Assembly: GCF_900496995.4 (NCBI RefSeq)
Contig: NC_044005.1
Span: 27,099,363 to 27,163,362 of the forward strand
Direction: 5' to 3'
From: Aquila chrysaetos chrysaetos
Lineage: Eukaryota; Chordata; Aves; Accipitriformes; Accipitridae
Length of the DNA stretch: 64,000 nucleotides
In this document: piece after piece, positions 22,420-37,400 of the stretch
Position numbering within the stretch: position 1 is the stretch's first letter
How the letters are laid out: every line of letters starts with the position of its first letter
Program-made: the position numbers and the translations under genes
Notes under the pieces: model-generated
Told to the model about the DNA's origin: nothing
Database searches by the model: none
What the model saw: the letters and a program-made list of their open reading frames with translations, nothing else

Positions 22420-25400
22420 TTACCTCTTCCTATTTCCTCTCTTTCATCTTCCTCTATGACTTTTTGTCCTTTTTTTCACAATGGTATTTGAAGATGTAGC
22501 ATTTTGTGTTCAGAACAGAACTACAAATAAAGTGGTTGAAGCCAATTTCTTATACACCATCTCCCAAACTTTATGCAAGGTATATGCAGGAGGCAGCGTC
22601 TACAAGACTTGATATAAAACCTACACAGCTGATACTTTCCTCAGCTGAACCTTTCTGAACATAAGAACAGTGTACTGTTTCTCTGCCTACTTATTACAAA
22701 ACCTAACAAAAAAAAGCTTAATAAAATCATCATCTTGTCTTGGAATCTGCACTGTATATCACACTATCTCATCACAAAACATAAAGCATAAGAAAAGGAC
22801 TCTACAGGTTGCTCTGAAACAAAGTGCTCTCCCCCAGCAAGAAATGGGACATGATTCCATTCTCGATCTCAAAAGCCATGCCATGCATAGTTAATCTTTA
22901 TTATCTACAATTCCTCACTTCGTTATAATGAATCTGTTTACCTCTGGAAGACCCTACTCTCAAGAATATTCTCTTACAGAATCTAATGGAACAGCAAAAT
23001 GAAAAGTGAGTCAGTGAAACTGCCATATTCATAGACAATGATTTGATATGAACTCTTTTTCACAGAGACCGTTAAATGGTCATATACAGACAGTAAGTCA
23101 TTTGAAAATTTATTACCCTTTTCTTTCCTGGTTCAGAAGCACGTGTATCATAGTCATCTGGAAGCTGTAGATAATCTTCCATTCTGCTGGCAATTGCTTC
23201 CCAGTCACGTTTCCTTTTAGTGCCAGTCCGCAAACCATCCAGCTTGTCTGAGAACAAACACAGAGCCTCAGAGTTAAAGGAGAATTTTTTTCTATTATTC
23301 ACACAAACAAGACGAGAGTGGAAAAATTTTCAAAAGAATGAGCAGCAGAACTTGTACATCCAGCTTGTCTTGACAGGTGGAACGATGAGAGTTGAAATAA
23401 ACTAGAGAAGACTCAACACCATTTTCAAGTTTTATTGATCTTTCACATTAACTGTGTGGCAATAACACTCAGTCTTGTTATTTGTATGAGGGAGAAAAGT
23501 TTGCTCTTCTGGATGTTCACACTATATGGAGTCTGTCCTTACAGGTACAATATAGCCACCAATAGCTAGGAACCACAGATCCACCTTTCTGTATTTGAAC
23601 ACAATACTAAAGCTGTAGCATTTTTCCCAAATTTGGGATGTAATACTGTGTCAAACATGGCATACATGCAGTATCAGGGAACAGGTGACGATCATATAGT
23701 TTAATGCATCAAAGACAAGTTTTTGAGATACTGTTTCTGCTAAACAAAAAGCTCCTTGGCAACCCTGATCCCCCTCTTTCTTTTTTTTTCTCCCCACAAG
23801 GAAAACACACTCAAAAAAATCCTCCAGGACTGGAAAAAAATATCTCAGAATCTTTTGTTTCATGGTATAAGAGGTCAGTCATGAATATTTGAGCAGTACA
23901 TTTGTCCAACAGTCATCATTTTCTTCTTTTTCTTATTGAACCAATAGGGCATGAGGAGAAACAATTCCGTTCCTAGGTACTAAAATTTTGTTCCTCTTGG
24001 ACACTTATTTTCAGTGAAAAAACAACACCTTCTTGAAATTATGTGGCAAACTACTTTTGGAAAGGAGATGAAGTATTCATTGTAAGATTACGAACAACAA
24101 AGCATGAAAATGAAAAACGGCTTTACAAGTCAAAGGAAATCCTAGTACTTCTGTTGATGTATGCTACCATTTTATAAGTCAACAATTCAAGCATATGCAG
24201 AAGGAATACTAAGCTTGGCAGTTATATTCTGTAAACCATTTCCAGTGATGTCAGTAACATTGTTTCAGAAGTCAATGATGTAATTAAATTCACCCACAAA
24301 AGGCCTCAGAAATCAACCAAATAACCAGGCAGCATATTTTCTGGATAGCAGAAAAGGATGTTCAAAGGTATGTATTTAAAGAAGCTCAGTTCAGAGATGA
24401 GTTTTTTTTTTTACTTAATATGGGAGAGAAAAGAGCAACAACGGAGATAATGTGAGGCAATGGTGATGTAGACATGCTAGTATAATTTAAATGCCATAAA
24501 ATAATGAAGTAATTTCTCCCTCATACAACTCTAAAATTTGTAAAGACTCCACCTTTGCCCCATTTCCCTGGAACAGATACAGAATTTTGTCTAAGAAAAC
24601 ACTTTAATCCCCCTCTGCCTTTTAAAAAAGCCAACACTTCAGAAAACTGTGCAGAACATTTGTATCTGTTACATGATATCTTGTTACACGATTCAGTTAA
24701 GGTTCTTCTTTTGCTCTAAGTTAAATCTGCCAAATTTGAAGCTCAATCTCCACAGAAAGACGGCACTCCCTCTAGAAGACAAAATTGATTTATACAATAT
24801 TCCTCTGTTACTCCAGCACATAACATACTTGCACTATTCCTCAGTATTACTCTCAGCATAGATCATTCGTAGCACAAGGGTTTCCAGAAAAAAAATAACA
24901 TTGAAAAGGAGAGCAACAAATGCATTGAGGAGCATTTAGGAACATAAAGAACTGAAAATTCAGGAGCTCTCTGTTGGCAAGTATCTGTACACAGACGTAT
25001 TCCTCTTGGAAGGCAACACGCTACTATGCAAGCTCATCTCATTACCAACGTGGAAGAAAGACTTCAGTCTCCCACTCCCAGCTGCACACAGACCAATTGA
25101 AAACATCGCCGAGAAATGTGTAACCCTCAAACATCAATAGAGGAGTTCAGGAGGTGTTCAGAGTATGAGGTTCCCCTCTGTCCCTTTTTGTTACTGCTAC
25201 ACAGAATTTATTTTAAAATGTTATCTCCTTCCATGTTTGAAGTTGGATTGCCTTTCTGCTTCCATCCATACTATTGTGGTTCAAGGTACATGTGCCATGG
25301 AGTAGACATACTACAGAAATGTTGAAAGCCTACCACAAAGCATTATATCAGAATATTCTTTAAAAGAAAATGAGACAAGGTGTCATTTTGTAATAATGGT

Positions 25401-28400
25401 CCTCGTGAATATTTATGGCAGATGATTATTTAGTGTTAAACTATTAAACATCATTTTACCATTTCAATTTTAAAAACCATGAAGCAGCAGCATTTCTGAA
25501 AACCCGCAGAACTTAAAAACTCACCTTTAGAATTTTGATAATAAAGCATCTGAAAGTAACTGACTTAATTAGCTCCTTCAAAACCTAAATGAATCAATCA
25601 GCTAAATTTTTGCTTCTTATACAAAAGCCACAAAGTTTTATGTAAAACGTTATTTGCATTCTAGAGCAAATTTTACAGCGGCACCAAAACTTCAGCTATG
25701 CCAGAGCTCATTTCTCCTTTCCTGAAAGTCTGTAGAGCTCACCACTAAGCCACACTTTGAAACAGAGTATTGCACTAAACACTTCAACTATAGTCAAATT
25801 TTAAACATGTGAGTCCATTTCTGTAAATTTAAATACAAGAACCCATGTGAACTATGCACTGAGACAGACCAGTGATTAGACTTTAGAATAAAAATGTGGC
25901 TGTGCATGCAGAACACAAAGAAATTATATACCACACACATACCCAAGAGGAATGCATCACCCCTGCCAAAGCAAATCTGAACTAAAGCAAGAGCTCTCGG
26001 GTGTATGATATGGTGACTGTCACAAGTCAATGTTGCAGCTAAAGAACTCAAACTTTTCAGAACTTTTCTGAGGCTTATTACAATCAGTAAGATCTTATTG
26101 TGCTTTCCTGTAACAACATCTACTCAGAAAGAAAACAAAAAAGCAAAACAAGACTTACAGTGTTGTTTTTGGATTCTGCACTTATATCACTTTTGCAAAC
26201 GTGTGCCCTCTGGGACTAACGCAATAAACGTAATAGGCAGGCCAGCTCCCAGGAAATAACTTAACTTTGGAATAACAAATGCATACCACAGTTTACATGC
26301 CTTTCAGGAAATAATTTTAATTGGTCATCTACAACAAAGTCTTATTGTGAATCAAATATAATAATTCTTACAGACTGCAAGTGCTTATAACACATACCTT
26401 GAGCTGAAAATTGTCTGCCCTTGCAGAACAATTTTTCAAAGAAACAGCATTCATTACATAGGAATGCCTGGCTTTTTAAAAATGTATGTTCTGTCAGAAT
26501 TTACTTTTAATCTATAGTTCTATATATTTATAAAAATGAATCTAGAGGGTAGTTATAAAAGTAAAATCGTGAATACAGATTTAATAGAAAGACCTTATCA
26601 GCACCTGTATCTGTGTCTTGCAGCATGCTAACATCCAGTTTGTTAATGGAGTTTGGTTGTTAAAGGATTATTGCAACAGCCTTGCAAGTAACTTACTTTA
26701 GCATAAAATTGACTCTGCTGCTTTCTCCCCATTTTACATTTAAGTGGAGACCATATAAAAATCCTGCATTTTATATTATGGAGTTTTCATATGGAAAGAA
26801 ATGCAATGCAGTTCTTTGTTTCTGTTTGTTAGCAGTATTTGATCATGAGAGAGGTAAATTTTGAAAGCTATCTGTAAATTTCTGTTGCACAGTCTCCACA
26901 TTGCTAGAAACTACCCATAAAACTTAAATATTCTTAGAACACACCCTTGGACTCCTGTTATATTTCTAAAATGCACAGGATGACTTAAGGTTCACCGTAT
27001 GCAGTGCAACACATCTGTTCTTACTACTCAGTATTTAGAAAGGTCTATGGTATTTGGAATACAACACAATGTATCAGAGCATTCTTCAACAATGGAGTTT
27101 TCCAGTACTATGATTTCATATGCTATTGGGAAAAAAATCATTATAAACTTAAGAAATAATCTTAAGATATTAAGCCAATCAACTCTTATAACAAACATGC
27201 AGAGCAATCCTGAATTAATTCTGTCTAACTGCCTAGCTGTTTGATATGCCGGAATCATTTGAGTACAAGGCTCCTCTGGTTGTACTGCAGGTGCCACAAC
27301 GTCAATATATTCCACAAATATTTAAATTACTGAAAAGAGAGCACAGCAGCAGAAGAGATGGTGCAGCTAAGCAGTTAACAGCAAAAGATGAAAGGCTGCT
27401 TTATGTAAGTCAGAACTTCTAATGCTGTTTCTATGGTGCAATTGTGATTTTGGTTATTGGAAAGTAATGATACACAGGGCTGTACCACCCACGCAGAAGC
27501 AAACCTCAAAATGTTAAGACATGCTGCATCCCATTTAGATATTTGTTACTTCTCATAGACGTGACAGAAAACAGCAGTTTTATGCAGATTGCATTGATAA
27601 AATCTTCACTTAAAACCATTACTGTTCAGTAAAAAACCCCCACAAAACTGATCATAATGACTAGGAACCCCTTTCCATGTGTACACCTTCCACCATAGCT
27701 GTGGTGCATACCTTTCAGCCTGAAAGTTGCTTTTGACTTTGACAGAATCCTAATATTAGCACTTAACGTCTAACGCAACCAGCAGCATCAACCAGAACAA
27801 AAAGCCCAGCAAAAATAGTGTCCTTGTGCTCCTGGAAAGTCCATTTTGCATCCTACTAAGAAAAATTCTAGTACTCTCCTGGAACTGAAAAGCATAATGA
27901 ACTTTAACTTTTCAACACCTTAGTTGCTGAAAAGATACACCAAAGCCTAATCATTTAGAACCAACTTCAAAGCAAGGCACTACTTTGTCCTCACACGTGT
28001 TAATTTTGGAGAACAAGAAACATCTTTGATACAGTTAGCTACTAGGCATGCCTCCAAGAAAGTAAGCAGCTATTGACAACATTTAGGCTTGAAAAAAAGG
28101 TATGCAGTATGAACAATAATGCAGTGCAATGTAAATTGACTCTTTGCTTTTTATAATATGGAAGAAATGAATAAAGAATAGAAATACTGCTTTTTTAAAA
28201 ATTTTAAGACGAAGTACTTTCCTTGAACAGATGAAAGAACAATTAATGAGTATATAAAACAGTGATGGTTATAAAACCATAACTCCCTTGCCTCTGGCAG
28301 AAGACAAATTCCTTTTCTGTATAGATGCTTTTGCAGTTTCAGACACATGTATGAGATCAATACATTTATTTGTCTTTGGTAAGGAGGCACAGTAAAAATG

Positions 28401-31400
28401 AAAATTCACGTTTTGCAAACATCATCAGATACCAACTATAAGAAACAGGAAAAAATAAATACCCACCTAGCTTTGCCTCAGAAGTGTCCATCTCCCATTT
28501 GCTTTTCGGAATGTAACCCTAAATCATACACAGAGAGAAGCTCGCAGGATTAGAGAGAGACACACATGCATATCACTTTTGAACTGGAAACAGCATTATA
28601 ATGGGAGCTTAAGGTATTTCTTTTTGTAAGGCACAATTCTTGTTATCAGATGAAGGAAACAAATTACTCAGTATTTCAGAACTTCTGCATCCACTTCCCA
28701 TTCAGTGATTTTAGCAACCCTTGCAAATCATTACAAGAGCGCTGCCCTCTGCAAACACAGAACTCCAGAATGAGTCTAACAGACAGCAATGGTGCTGTGT
28801 ACACAGTTACTATATTATATTATCCCAGGTGGCAAAGTTATTGCAACACAACTTATCAGGCATAAAGAATATTCAAAGCTTTACAAATACAAATGAAAAA
28901 GTTACCATAGTCATAAGCTTTTAAGAATATATTCCCAGATTTACTACACACAAGCTTCACTTAATAATCCTTTCAAAGGGACATACTAAATTCTTGTACG
29001 AGTGGTTAGTCCACAACTAAACAACATTCAGAGTATCTGCTGAATCACTAAGATTTAAGTATTATTTTTCATTTTAAAATAACCCTCTTAGTTCAATGAT
29101 TCTCTTAAAACACTGTTTCCCTACAAATAATGTCATCATACGTTTTACATGTTACGATCTTTAGCCAGTTTATTCCTTGTAAATGAGCATAATGGTATTA
29201 AATTTGGCAAAAAGGTATTTATTTTTAGATATCTTCTTGTTATCTTTTCATTTTATACTCTTGGACAAGTAAATCCTTACTAAGCAACCCTTTATAACTC
29301 CTTTCAGCTGTTCACATTTGGTGTAAAACTACTTATGTTTCTCTGCAATCACATAAAAAGCTCTATGTAGTGAAATGGAACCCCTGTGAGAATTTCATTA
29401 TTTTAAGAATGATTTTTAATAGAGAGGGAAAAGAACTACTCTAGAAGATTTCAACAAGAAAACAAACAATCCACAGACCAGTTTTATTACACTAACTTCT
29501 TTCCTGCTCTATTTATAGGTTGCCTCCACTGTGGTAAACATACACATGTATTTGTTAATGCTAAGGGTTACTAAATCAGAGTGTACTATTCCAGAGAGCT
29601 ACACTGCTTTTGATTATGTTCAGCATTGCTCTTCCAAAATCCTTGAAAGACCTTTTTTCTATCAAGCATGTATCAATGACTTGAGATTATCAGATCTCTG
29701 TATTTTATTGTTTTTAATCAAGTCTGTAATTAATACAAACTAAGACATTTGTGCTGCAATATTTCCTTGTAACAAAAAACCAAACTTCATGTATATATGT
29801 ATATTTATACTTTTAAACCAAGTTGCACATTAAAATTTGCTCAGAAAGTTTACACCACAGCTAGAAGCCTGTATTGAACAAAGTGATGTGTGATACACTG
29901 GTGAGAACACTAAGTTAAATGCATCAGTAATTCATACCATCAAGCACAGAAAAGCAAGAATTGTCTGAATGCTACAAACAACCCTGTGGGAGTTGATAAT
30001 AGCAACAAAAGAGTGACTTTGATGGTGTGAAATGGCCTATTGTGTGCTGAATCTGTACAATATCCCGGTCCTCAGAGAGGATAAGAAAAGATTCAGACTT
30101 CATCCTTTGGTACAAGACAGTTGGATATTTCAAGGACATCTGCCAGATGGCAGGAGCTTCAGACCTCTCTTTTTCCACAGCATTAAATGCAGCAAAATGA
30201 ATGGAAGAACCCTTACCAACTGCTCTCAAGAAGGTAACAGATACCAAATACAGTGTACTGTTTCACCTTTCTGTCTGACATACCTCTCTGAGATTAGCCA
30301 TGTGACTGAATAGCAGAGATTATATACAGCAGATAATTCTTTACTGTTTTTCATCTCTTGTGAATCTGAATAGAAAACATCCTTGTATGTAGATTACTAG
30401 TAGTTATTAATAATTTGCATAGTTTTCACCACCAAGCTTTCTCCTTGTCTCATAAAGGCCTATTGTTATATGTGCTGTACATTAGGACACTCCCCAGAGC
30501 CCATAAACACACACATACACACACACATTTATGCACAGATGTCTCAAAAGCTAAAGACAACTTTCTTTTCTAGATATAGCTCATTTCCAAGAAACGAGAC
30601 TAGCAGCCATATTCTTGTAAACATGGATGCATCTTTGAAATGTTCTAACCACACTTTATGCAGTTTCATACTCTGTGCCAAAGAATAATTTAGTAAAGAG
30701 AATAAATGAGTCATGTTGCAAAAAACAGATGTTTATTAAAATCCACTCTTCCTAACCTTTTTTTATTATTATTCTGTGTTTCAACTGCTTTCTAAACTGC
30801 CACTCCTGAAGAATAGTAAATTTCCATCAAGAAAAAGGACTTGGCTCATCTCGGACATTTTCGGTTACTTCCTGTTTATTGGAGTTAACTGCTTGGTTGT
30901 GGGAACCAGGGTTTGACACATTCAACTCATCAAGCACTGACCAGTTGCAGCTCCAACACATACCAAGAAGTTACATTAGGAAGCCTTCTGTAGCCTTTTT
31001 CACACATACCTAAAAACGCCAGCCCTCAGGGCAATTCTCTAACCTTCATTTATCCAAGAGACCTAATCCCTCATCTTGGAAATACTTCCTGACAAAGTCA
31101 GCAAGCCTTGGCAGAGAAAGCATTCTTCTTCATTAACTGTTGTCATATACTGTGAGAGTCGAGAAGAGTTCTTTAGACACGTGAAAGGAAATAAGCTAAA
31201 TTAACCTTTGTCCATTCTTCCCATCTCTCCACTTAATGTAATTCTTGGATAATCTGGAAGACAGTGCTACAGTGTACTGCAATTTATAAATGTCTGTAAG
31301 AGGTATGTTGCCACGCTCCACTGATAATGCTGTTTGTGGCATATACTCACAGATTCTTAAAAAAATTCAGTTAGGAATAATATGATTTAACATTAAAGTT

Positions 31401-34400
31401 CTCCTAGAAATGTTTAAGGAACAAACGACTAGAAATGTGTATAAAGATTGCACTGCTAAGAATGGCAATGGATTGGCATTTATAAGACTGAGATTCTCCC
31501 TCAGACACATTAACAAACATTTTGTTAGAGATGCCTGATGTGTCTCCTACCAGTTCACTTTCCTCCTCCTCTGCTGTATCCTTCTTGACTTCTTCTTTCT
31601 GGTCTTCGATATTTGCATCAAAATCCTCCATCTCCACCTGTTCCAAAGTACAAGCACAGACTTACAAGGCACTGCTTGACTTCTAAAGTATTATCTTTTT
31701 AGCAGAGTAAGTAGAAGATTCCAAGTTCAAATAGAAAAGGAAAGAAAGCATTTATCTTGGAAAGTATGATGACACAATACATATGAATACTGGCTCCATT
31801 TTGGCTTCCCTTAGAAGAAGGTTCCCTTCTAGCTACAGAGTGATAAACTGTGTGGGAAAGTAGCAATTGTTTATTCTCTTCCTTTACATGCATTATTTGT
31901 GCTACCAGTATCTGTAACAGTAAGATACTTCTCTTGCTTCCCACACAATCACATTTCAAAACTTGAAATCTCAGAAAAAGATCTTAAACTTGCCATTTAC
32001 ACATCACTGGAACGGCGCGCTCTGCACGGAACATCTCTAGCAAGCCTTTATCTTTTACATATTTAATAATCACAGTGAAGAATAACCACAGAGGTTAACA
32101 TAATAAAGAAAATGAATGCTTTAAAACATACATCTAATCCTGCCCATCTAATGGATTACTTTCTGGGGTCCACATGTTTAATCGGGATTCAGGCATATAC
32201 TGTGGAATACCTAAAACTCTCCAAGTATGTACAGTTCTTCATACCATTAGTAAAACCTCGGTACACACAGAATAAATCCCAAATTTGCCCTTCTTGGAGT
32301 CTACATGAGAGCTGAGCCTTTTGCTGTCCTCTTAAAAGATTAATATTTTCCGATACAAAGAATATGGAGATTCAAAAATAACCTGCTGACCTCATGACAA
32401 ACTGCAGAGTAAACTCTCTTCCTACTTCAGCAGTTCACCAGTTTATATGGCCACGGCAAGAGCTGTTCTGACAGCAACATGCAGCTACATTCACAATGAC
32501 CATACAATTAACATACTAATTTATTCCCAGAGCTCCTGAAACATCTGCCAAAGAAGAATGCAACAATACAGAAAGCTGACACACCAAAGATGCACGTCAT
32601 GGCAAACTGCAAATGGAATAAAAAGGTAGCATACTTCTACAGCAAGTGTATTGCTGTAGACGGCTGTGTGTTATTTATTTCTTCAATCTCTGCTACAGAT
32701 CTGTATTTCTCAAAGCAGGGACTGAGAGGAGTTCAAATCTGGTGTTTTACTTATTTATTGTATTACTCTACTTCCTCAAATTATGATCCAATTAATCCAG
32801 TAACCTGAGAGAGTGCCGAGTTTCACCTGAGAGAGCAAAGATCCTATTTAATTGGTCCTCAACAGTTGCTAAGAGCAAAGTGGCTTCAACTCTTGCTCAA
32901 AGATGCATAAGTTTGGGCTCCAGAAAGGTCATCAAAAGCAACATGTATGTTCATGTTTGGGTAATTGATAAGAAAAATGGAATACATTTGTCTGACACAG
33001 CAATTCTGGCTTTCTACAGTGCCAAGTATACCTGCCCTGTTATGACTATACTTTTCTCTGCTTTGTATTTTCAGTATAGTCACATCTACATAATTTGTGA
33101 TTTTAACAAGCACAGAGATTCTCACCTCTTCGATAGCAGCATCCTGCAATAGAGAACGAATGTCCAGGCGCATCATATGACGTGGTGCTGCCTCCCAGTG
33201 ATCAGACATCTAACAAAAAAACAAACAAAAATGAAGCACCTCTGAAAATGTAACAGATTCCATGGAACACTGGGTTTCTGATCATGAACAAGATGTATCT
33301 GTACTTAAGAAAAGTAATTTCAATCAATTCCATGAAATAACTACAAGCTCTTCTTAGAGGAAAAGTGTAATCATTATGTAGTCTAAAAGAGGTCAATAGT
33401 TTTCCAACAACAGCAGCCCTGAAAGCTCAATGAAACTTATCATTAATCCTATAACTCCAGATGTATACAGTTACCCTGCTGATTTCCTTTAGCTTGCGTC
33501 CGTGAATATTCCTCTTGGAACATGTCTGGTTATCTGCACTCATTTCAGCTAAATACACCTAGAAAGAGAAAGACAATATTAAATATTGTAAATCAACTTT
33601 TAGAGCTCTTTTTCTACCTGGTGATACACTCTGCAGTTGTACATTCTAAGAAACGTAAATTTATAACTGTAGCATTCTTCCCAAACGTGGGAGGGACTTT
33701 GTATTCAGAAGTTTAGAAATACCAGCATACGGGTGTTAGCAAGTTCAAATGCTTTTTAGGCTCCATTACCTCAAAACCCTTGGTTTTTGCAGCACTCCAA
33801 AACTGTTCAAAATGTCGCACTCTATCATTGATAGCATCAAGGATAATGAAGGGGAAGAAGCCATCATCCAAGGTCTTTTTGAAAGTTTTAAACATGCTGG
33901 TACGATAGGTCTCTTCCATATCAGCTTCATATTCATACTCCATCACCTTTATCAAGGACAAAAGCATTTAAGAAAGAGGACAGCTATTAAATTGCTGATG
34001 TTCAACTGCTGAATGCTATGGCCACAGAGTACAATGGTATGAGAAAAACATCTTCCAGGTCAACTTTTAAGAATTTGCCCATTCTGCGCTTAAGTTACAT
34101 TGACTTGCTTTGAAAAACAGCCCACAGACCTTTGCACTCTTCCAAAGCCACAGACTGAAATCTGATTGCCACTGTGTTGTTCCAGAATGTCTTGTTTCTT
34201 TGTCAAGATAAACAACTGAATTAAAAGTACCTTCTTTTTCACTTTTTTCCCTGTATCTGGGTCTCTCTCTTCTTTTTCCACTTCAGTGATAAAATAGTCA
34301 TCCAGGCTGAGCACTCTTGGTGCAGGTCCTCCACACTCTACTTCCTTATCCTGGGAAGAAAGCAAAAAGAAAACATATACTCTTCCTGTAAAATTCCATT

Positions 34401-37400
34401 CTGCTACAGAGGATCTTCAAAACACTTTTGGCAAACACAGCAGTACCCTGCTCTATATTCAAAACAAGAAGAGAGCAGTATCCCTCATGCTTGCTAATAG
34501 CAGAGGGGATTTACATGCCATATGAAGACATGGAACATGAAATAACAACAGGCTGAAATTCCAGAAAAACAGAAAGAAAACAGCAGAGGAAACGCACGCA
34601 AAAGACAAACAGCACTACACAGGGAGCAGTCGTTTACATACCCTGATGAGTTTTGCTACATGTGTCTTTCCACTGCCAGGCAACCCTCTCATTATGATTA
34701 CAATCTGAAACAAATATCATGTAAGAAGACAGGATACTGTACCACATTTAACAGAATCTCTTTTGCAAAAGTTTTCTTCTAGAAAATCATGTGCTCTGGG
34801 CTCACACTTTTGCATACCATCAAGCAAAGCCAGTACCATCCCTTACTGCCTATTTTACAAACCAGGTTGTGAGGAATGGTAGCAGTTCCACAGAATAAGA
34901 GCGTATGATGTTAATCATCTCAGCAGCTTATACTGCATAAGACGTTACAGATCTGGTTCAGGTACAATTAACTGAATTAAACTTGTCTAAATGTTTTATA
35001 GCCTGTATCTTGTTCGTTCTTATTTTATATGGTGCATTGCCAAATCTCTGACTCTGTGTAAAGCCAAGTCTTTCCTCTGATACATCAAAAACCCAAGTGG
35101 AGATCTCAGAAGTGTCTAAAATACATCAACATTACCCACTAATAGGAATTTAATCTTAGCATTCCCAGGAAGTTTACATCTCCTGTGGACTCCTAATAGC
35201 TATACTACAACACTCTAGGCATGTGCAAAGAAACCAAGAGAAATTTCCAGAGCTTCCTCAAATGTAGGCTTGTTCCCAACATACTACACTCATGAGCATT
35301 TTATCCGAATACACCTCATAGAAACCGATTGTTGCTTTCAGAATGCATACTCACCCTCTCTGGCCTGCTATCCCGTCCTGGTGGCTTCAAAATATCATCT
35401 ACATTTTTAGATTCTGGTTTCCTTTCCACTCGTGGAGCAGGTGGTGGCTGACGGGGCATTGATGGAGCAGAAATAGGAATCCTTTCCTCAGGGTAATTTC
35501 TACGATCACCTTCAAATTCCAGTGTTTGGACAGAAGAATTTTCTTAGTTCAGTAAAATAAAAAAATTAAGATGTTCATACTCAGCTGAGCTGATTTAAAC
35601 AGACCTGCATTATTTTAGAATAAATTCACAGATTTGTCCCCCAAATAATTCAAATTTAGAATCTTGAGCCTACTGCAATCAAAGACATTTTTTAGCAGAG
35701 TACGTAACTGTTGCATTCCTGATCTCATCACCACTGAGAAACAAAGCTACATGACACCACCCAAATAAATTTTCCTGAATTATATATTCTGAACAAAGAA
35801 ATACTGCAAATCAATTAATCTTCACCCAATTAATCTTCACCTCTGCAAGGCTGTATTTCTTGTAATATTCTATCATGGCTTCAAGATTGAGAAACTGTAC
35901 CTCCAAACATGGAAGGCCCATGATCATATGCTGGGCGATCTGTCTTTCGTTCATATGGTGGTCTTTCAAAACCACCCCGCCTGGAGGAGGGATGGTCCTT
36001 CTTGTCACGGTAAGACTGAGTCCTTGAAGGCGTAGCAGGAAGAACCCTGTGAAAAGAGTATGTTGCATATTTCTAGAATTTCTACTACAGATTCCAGAGA
36101 GAAATAAACACGCACCTCGCAGGCAAAATGGACAGCCTAATACTCAATACAGCCTGAATTGCACTGATTTCAATAGTCTTCCAAAACCACGTACCTATCA
36201 TCTCGGGGATGCCGCTCTTTTTCAAATCTCTCTCGTTCATAGTCCACAGAACCACGGTCTCTGTGCAATTCCCGCTCTCTCTTGAAATCCCGATGATCTG
36301 TGTTGGAATTACCCTGACGCTCAAAATAAGGCTCACGATCTCTTTCTCTGTTGTAACGACCAGGGTGCTCTGAAAGGAGAAACCCATGGAAACCCAAACT
36401 ACTAAAAGATACTCTGAATTTTTTACTATTTTTGAAGGAAAAGCAACAAACAAGAGTGCAAGAAAAGTATACAGAAACATATGAGGAGAGGGCTAGAATG
36501 GATTTAATCAGCTGCTCAATCTTTTTTCCAAACTGTAACAGACAACCGTACCATGCAATCCTACTTAAAGGTAGAAAACTGAATTTTTAAAGTGGCTAGG
36601 TCATTGACTGCATTACTCCTCTTGACAATATAAACTGTTATTCTTATGGGCCTCTGAAGAAAATAAAGTGGTTGTAGCTTAAACAAGAGTTACTTAGTTT
36701 AAAATACACTTTTAGTGCCTTAAAACTTTTCTTAAGAGCTAACTAACTGTCTGAGAGCTAGCCAAGCGCTCCCTACCTTTTTGAAATGTTTGCCTCTCTG
36801 GTAGAGGTTCTGGACGCAGGGTCACCCTCTCCCCATATGGAATCTGTTCCACTTTACTGGTAGTTATATCTGGTTAAAAATAATAAAAAAATAATTAAGG
36901 TCTTAAAATACCCTTCCTCCATTTCCTTTCCTCTATCATGAAAAGCAATCAGTCAATGGCATTAAAAGTGTCTGGAATAACTTACCAAATTTCTTTTAAT
37001 GGCTAATGCAAAAAGAGATATACATAAATATGTAACAACATAGTATTGAGAGAGAGAGAGAGAGAGAGCGAGAGCGCGCGTGTGCGTGTAAGTGTGCATA
37101 CCACTATCTTAAGAACGGGAATTCTGCCTTTTCAGATGAGTTCAAGTAGCATGCACGGTCAGAAGATTATAAACGCTAAAATGCTCTGAAAGTTTCAATA
37201 ACTCAAAGCACTACTGTAATGTCAAGACTATTAACTGAAATGCTCACTTTAGATTCATAACAGTGAAAATTTTTCAACAGCTTTTAGTAAAACATCTACT
37301 TAACGGAATTGATATGGCTTCAATTCATGTTATGCCACCTTAGAGAAAAAATGCTCTTTAAGTGACAATGCACAATTTAAGAACTTCTTTACAACATGAT

